IMG/VR virus record: IMGVR_UViG_3300050821_003907
Span: 1 to 64,000 of that record
Length of the DNA: 64,000 bases
Strand: one strand, 5' to 3'
Origin: a virus
Position numbers and translations under genes: made by a program. Below, one piece after another: positions 63,401-64,000 of the stretch (the first letter of the stretch is position 1; the number at the start of each line of letters is the position of its first letter). The notes under the pieces were generated by a model, which worked only from the letters and a program-made list of their open reading frames with translations, ran no database searches and was not told where the DNA came from.

Positions 63401-64000
63401 ATCGCCTCATGGTTTATCGGTGACGCTGTAACGGTGCGTGCTAGTGGCGGAAGCTCTCCCGCTACAGGAGGTGCTAGTGGCGGCAGGGGCGGTCACGGCT
63501 CTGCTAACTCCACGCACTACAGTGGCGGCACGGGAGGCGCTTCTCCGGGGTCTGCGGGCGGCGGCGGTGCGGCTGGCGCTGGAAGCTCTAACAACGGTGC
63601 TAATGGCGCTGCGGGCGTGCGAGGAACTAACACCGGTCAAGGTGCTCACCTTACAGGCGGTGTTGGGGCTACAGGCACCAACGGTGGCGGTAATGGCGGG
63701 GCAGGTTCGAGTGTCCCTGGCTTCCCCGGAACAGGCATAACTCCAGGTGGTGGCGGGGGCGGTGGCTACAGCTCCAACGGAAAGAATTACAAGGGCGGCA
63801 CCGGAAGCACCGGTGAAGTAAAGATTACCTACCAGGTAAACCTGGGTTCACCTATTAATGGTGGCAGCACCGCTTTCGGTGCTTCGGGCCTTACCAGCGC
63901 TACAGTAACCGCTCACGGTGGCACATCAGTAGCCAATAACACCGCATCAGGCTCGGCTGGAGGAACTGGTTCTTCTAACTCTACACACTACAACGGCGGG
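60446..64000 (+). CDS. distal/minor tail protein with glycine-rich domains, incomplete at window end
   Basis: Starts at ATG 60446 with AAGGGA upstream and stays open to the window edge (at least 1185 residues). The N-terminal region (MPVYTGSTKYPYAM) and the DYEINQNAAF...LTWTP section fit a distal tail/baseplate hub with lectin-like beta modules. From about residue 825 the protein has repeated Gly-rich modules introduced by WTVPQGVYSVQAECWGAGG and WLCPANVSSIQIEVWGGG, like the fibre-like protein at 16382. Likely adhesion. Confidence 0.75.
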   Translation, partial: MPVYTGSTKYPYAMTVNAQAGAATVVSENVQPIYVDSFTTYQFTVICKTSATWSSGVTITVNYFNSSNVSVGTVTATQTSMVANNLYTISTTAGTAPAATSYATLTIQFNGSPALTNTLSIVQAGLYNTNNPNLDYEINQNAAFANGTQPWSQSNNSALIGWDWTPLAVGDGNYDSLLISGVVELIGGPAGVPSDIPELIDSNGVGATFRLLAPPSTNSVAFGFQNSYDLGAPQPTSDVVESLLLDGERPFGYRASNRTITLPILIEGTSQAIVQAAREYMMYLIDQQLWKLTWTPASNGLPLVFDCFRAQPTVLSYGFDYNRDPTAGSGGTAYTSMTLTFQAMPYGHSGIDGTKDLAFSSFLINGQASAGAVTMDGYIGAGGNANWQWDTRWSTLNYQFHDFETSTSGTTISTGNLAPTSTDPYVTANASPHTAGTGTAVYSNAHAAHGSLSSLYNSGASAGTAYVEITTTLSAQTAYARASYYLPALPAAATQVSLMQVNNAANTQAVGKVFLNPSGTLNFVTGAGNQYAMAVALPTSQWVRIELSVSPNIVNSAANASATVTWYLGDSTTPQESKTFTGMSIGTGPASAPANFYFGLLSATGNNNYQAYVDDIACGPTQIGPYRTPSATNVSLPGGVGSAVHYMPPRPVKQPYPAAVFARSSLGFNLVGLNSLQWWFGQAYDYDYAYDPTFRSTIVFRWTLTDNANNTLKFSKTFNEVKWSKNASAPTWSRLTVPIPQGNNVFNYANVASYSLAFTNHSSGGTSGFVKMHAWLSGLQALPTTINNNPGTPRANLFNIFGAPGSARSPISVQAQLPSQTGNVVQEFTQVGSWTVPQGVYSVQAECWGAGGAGSSYNTGTNYAGGGGGGGEYAMEPALTVVPGTKIPYFVGAGGVSGELTNTVQSWNSSGIGHWLCPANVSSIQIEVWGGGAAGSAGGGGGGGGEYAKEATLAVTPGKTYQFQVGRAGVPNTGTNTAATVARDGIASWFIGDAVTVRASGGSSPATGGASGGRGGHGSANSTHYSGGTGGASPGSAGGGGAAGAGSSNNGANGAAGVRGTNTGQGAHLTGGVGATGTNGGGNGGAGSSVPGFPGTGITPGGGGGGGYSSNGKNYKGGTGSTGEVKITYQVNLGSPINGGSTAFGASGLTSATVTAHGGTSVANNTASGSAGGTGSSNSTHYNGG

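Noticed and set aside
1-64000. Integrase, excisionase, immunity repressor or attP core
   Set aside because: No tyrosine or serine recombinase motifs and no typical CI-like repressor were seen in this window; the tmRNA-like segment carries both 5' and 3' halves, unlike an att core.

Overview
This window is part of a large actinobacteriophage genome, most likely a long-tailed siphovirus infecting Streptomyces or a relative. The evidence is gene order (terminase, HK97-type portal, prohead protease, capsid, head-tail adaptor, tail tube, frameshifted tail chaperones, a 2843-residue tape measure protein, distal tail protein), dense overlapping genes, frequent GTG/TTG starts and actinophage-type small genes. 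No integrase, repressor or attachment site was recognised. Base composition is moderate (about half G+C by eye). The host assignment is an inference.

Layout. 1-9300: many small genes, mostly of unknown function, with an RtcB RNA ligase, a secreted GH12-like glycosidase (minus strand) and a dCMP deaminase-like enzyme. 9332-14057: 39 tRNA genes that together cover all 20 amino acids. Between them lie GNRA-loop hairpins, tRNA-sized structured segments that are not tRNAs, tRNA fragments, and a roughly 177-nt multi-helix RNA near the end. 14164-18995: pyruvyl transferase, glycosyltransferase and glycine-rich fibre-like proteins. 18997-21779 (minus): a tmRNA-like small RNA lacking a message domain, a G1-type peptidase, and nucleotide-metabolism-type genes (DUF4406, SLOG-like, DUF5664-like, DUF3310). 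21832-25899: small genes, including HTH and SANT-like DNA-binding proteins. 25909-33480: terminase, portal, protease, capsid. 33560-36317: small acidic structural candidates and a reduced VIT1-like membrane protein. 36327-42719: a sugar-modification cassette (two glycosyltransferases, GNAT, PLP aminotransferase, three methyltransferases, 4,6-dehydratase-like enzyme). 42741-43887: an HNH endonuclease and a frameshifted paralogue of the 18540 gene. 43935-50557: papain-like proteins, adaptor, tail terminator candidate, CgeB-like glycosyltransferase, tail tube. 50717-64000: tail chaperones with a -1 frameshift, a gene whose start is buried in an 18-bp stem, tape measure protein, and a distal tail protein running off the end.

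How the parts fit. The tRNAs with RtcB look like a decoding and tRNA-repair module that would keep translation going after host tRNA loss or cleavage. UUA, the codon read by the Streptomyces regulatory tRNA bldA, appears to be the only sense codon with no phage-encoded decoder. The sugar genes sit among virion genes, which suggests glycosylation of capsid or tail. About twenty genes have a -10-like hexamer ending 6-7 nt before the start codon, so leaderless transcription appears common. In the tail region, the gene after the chaperones can probably be opened only by ribosomes that have frameshifted. This is inferred from the sequence and untested.
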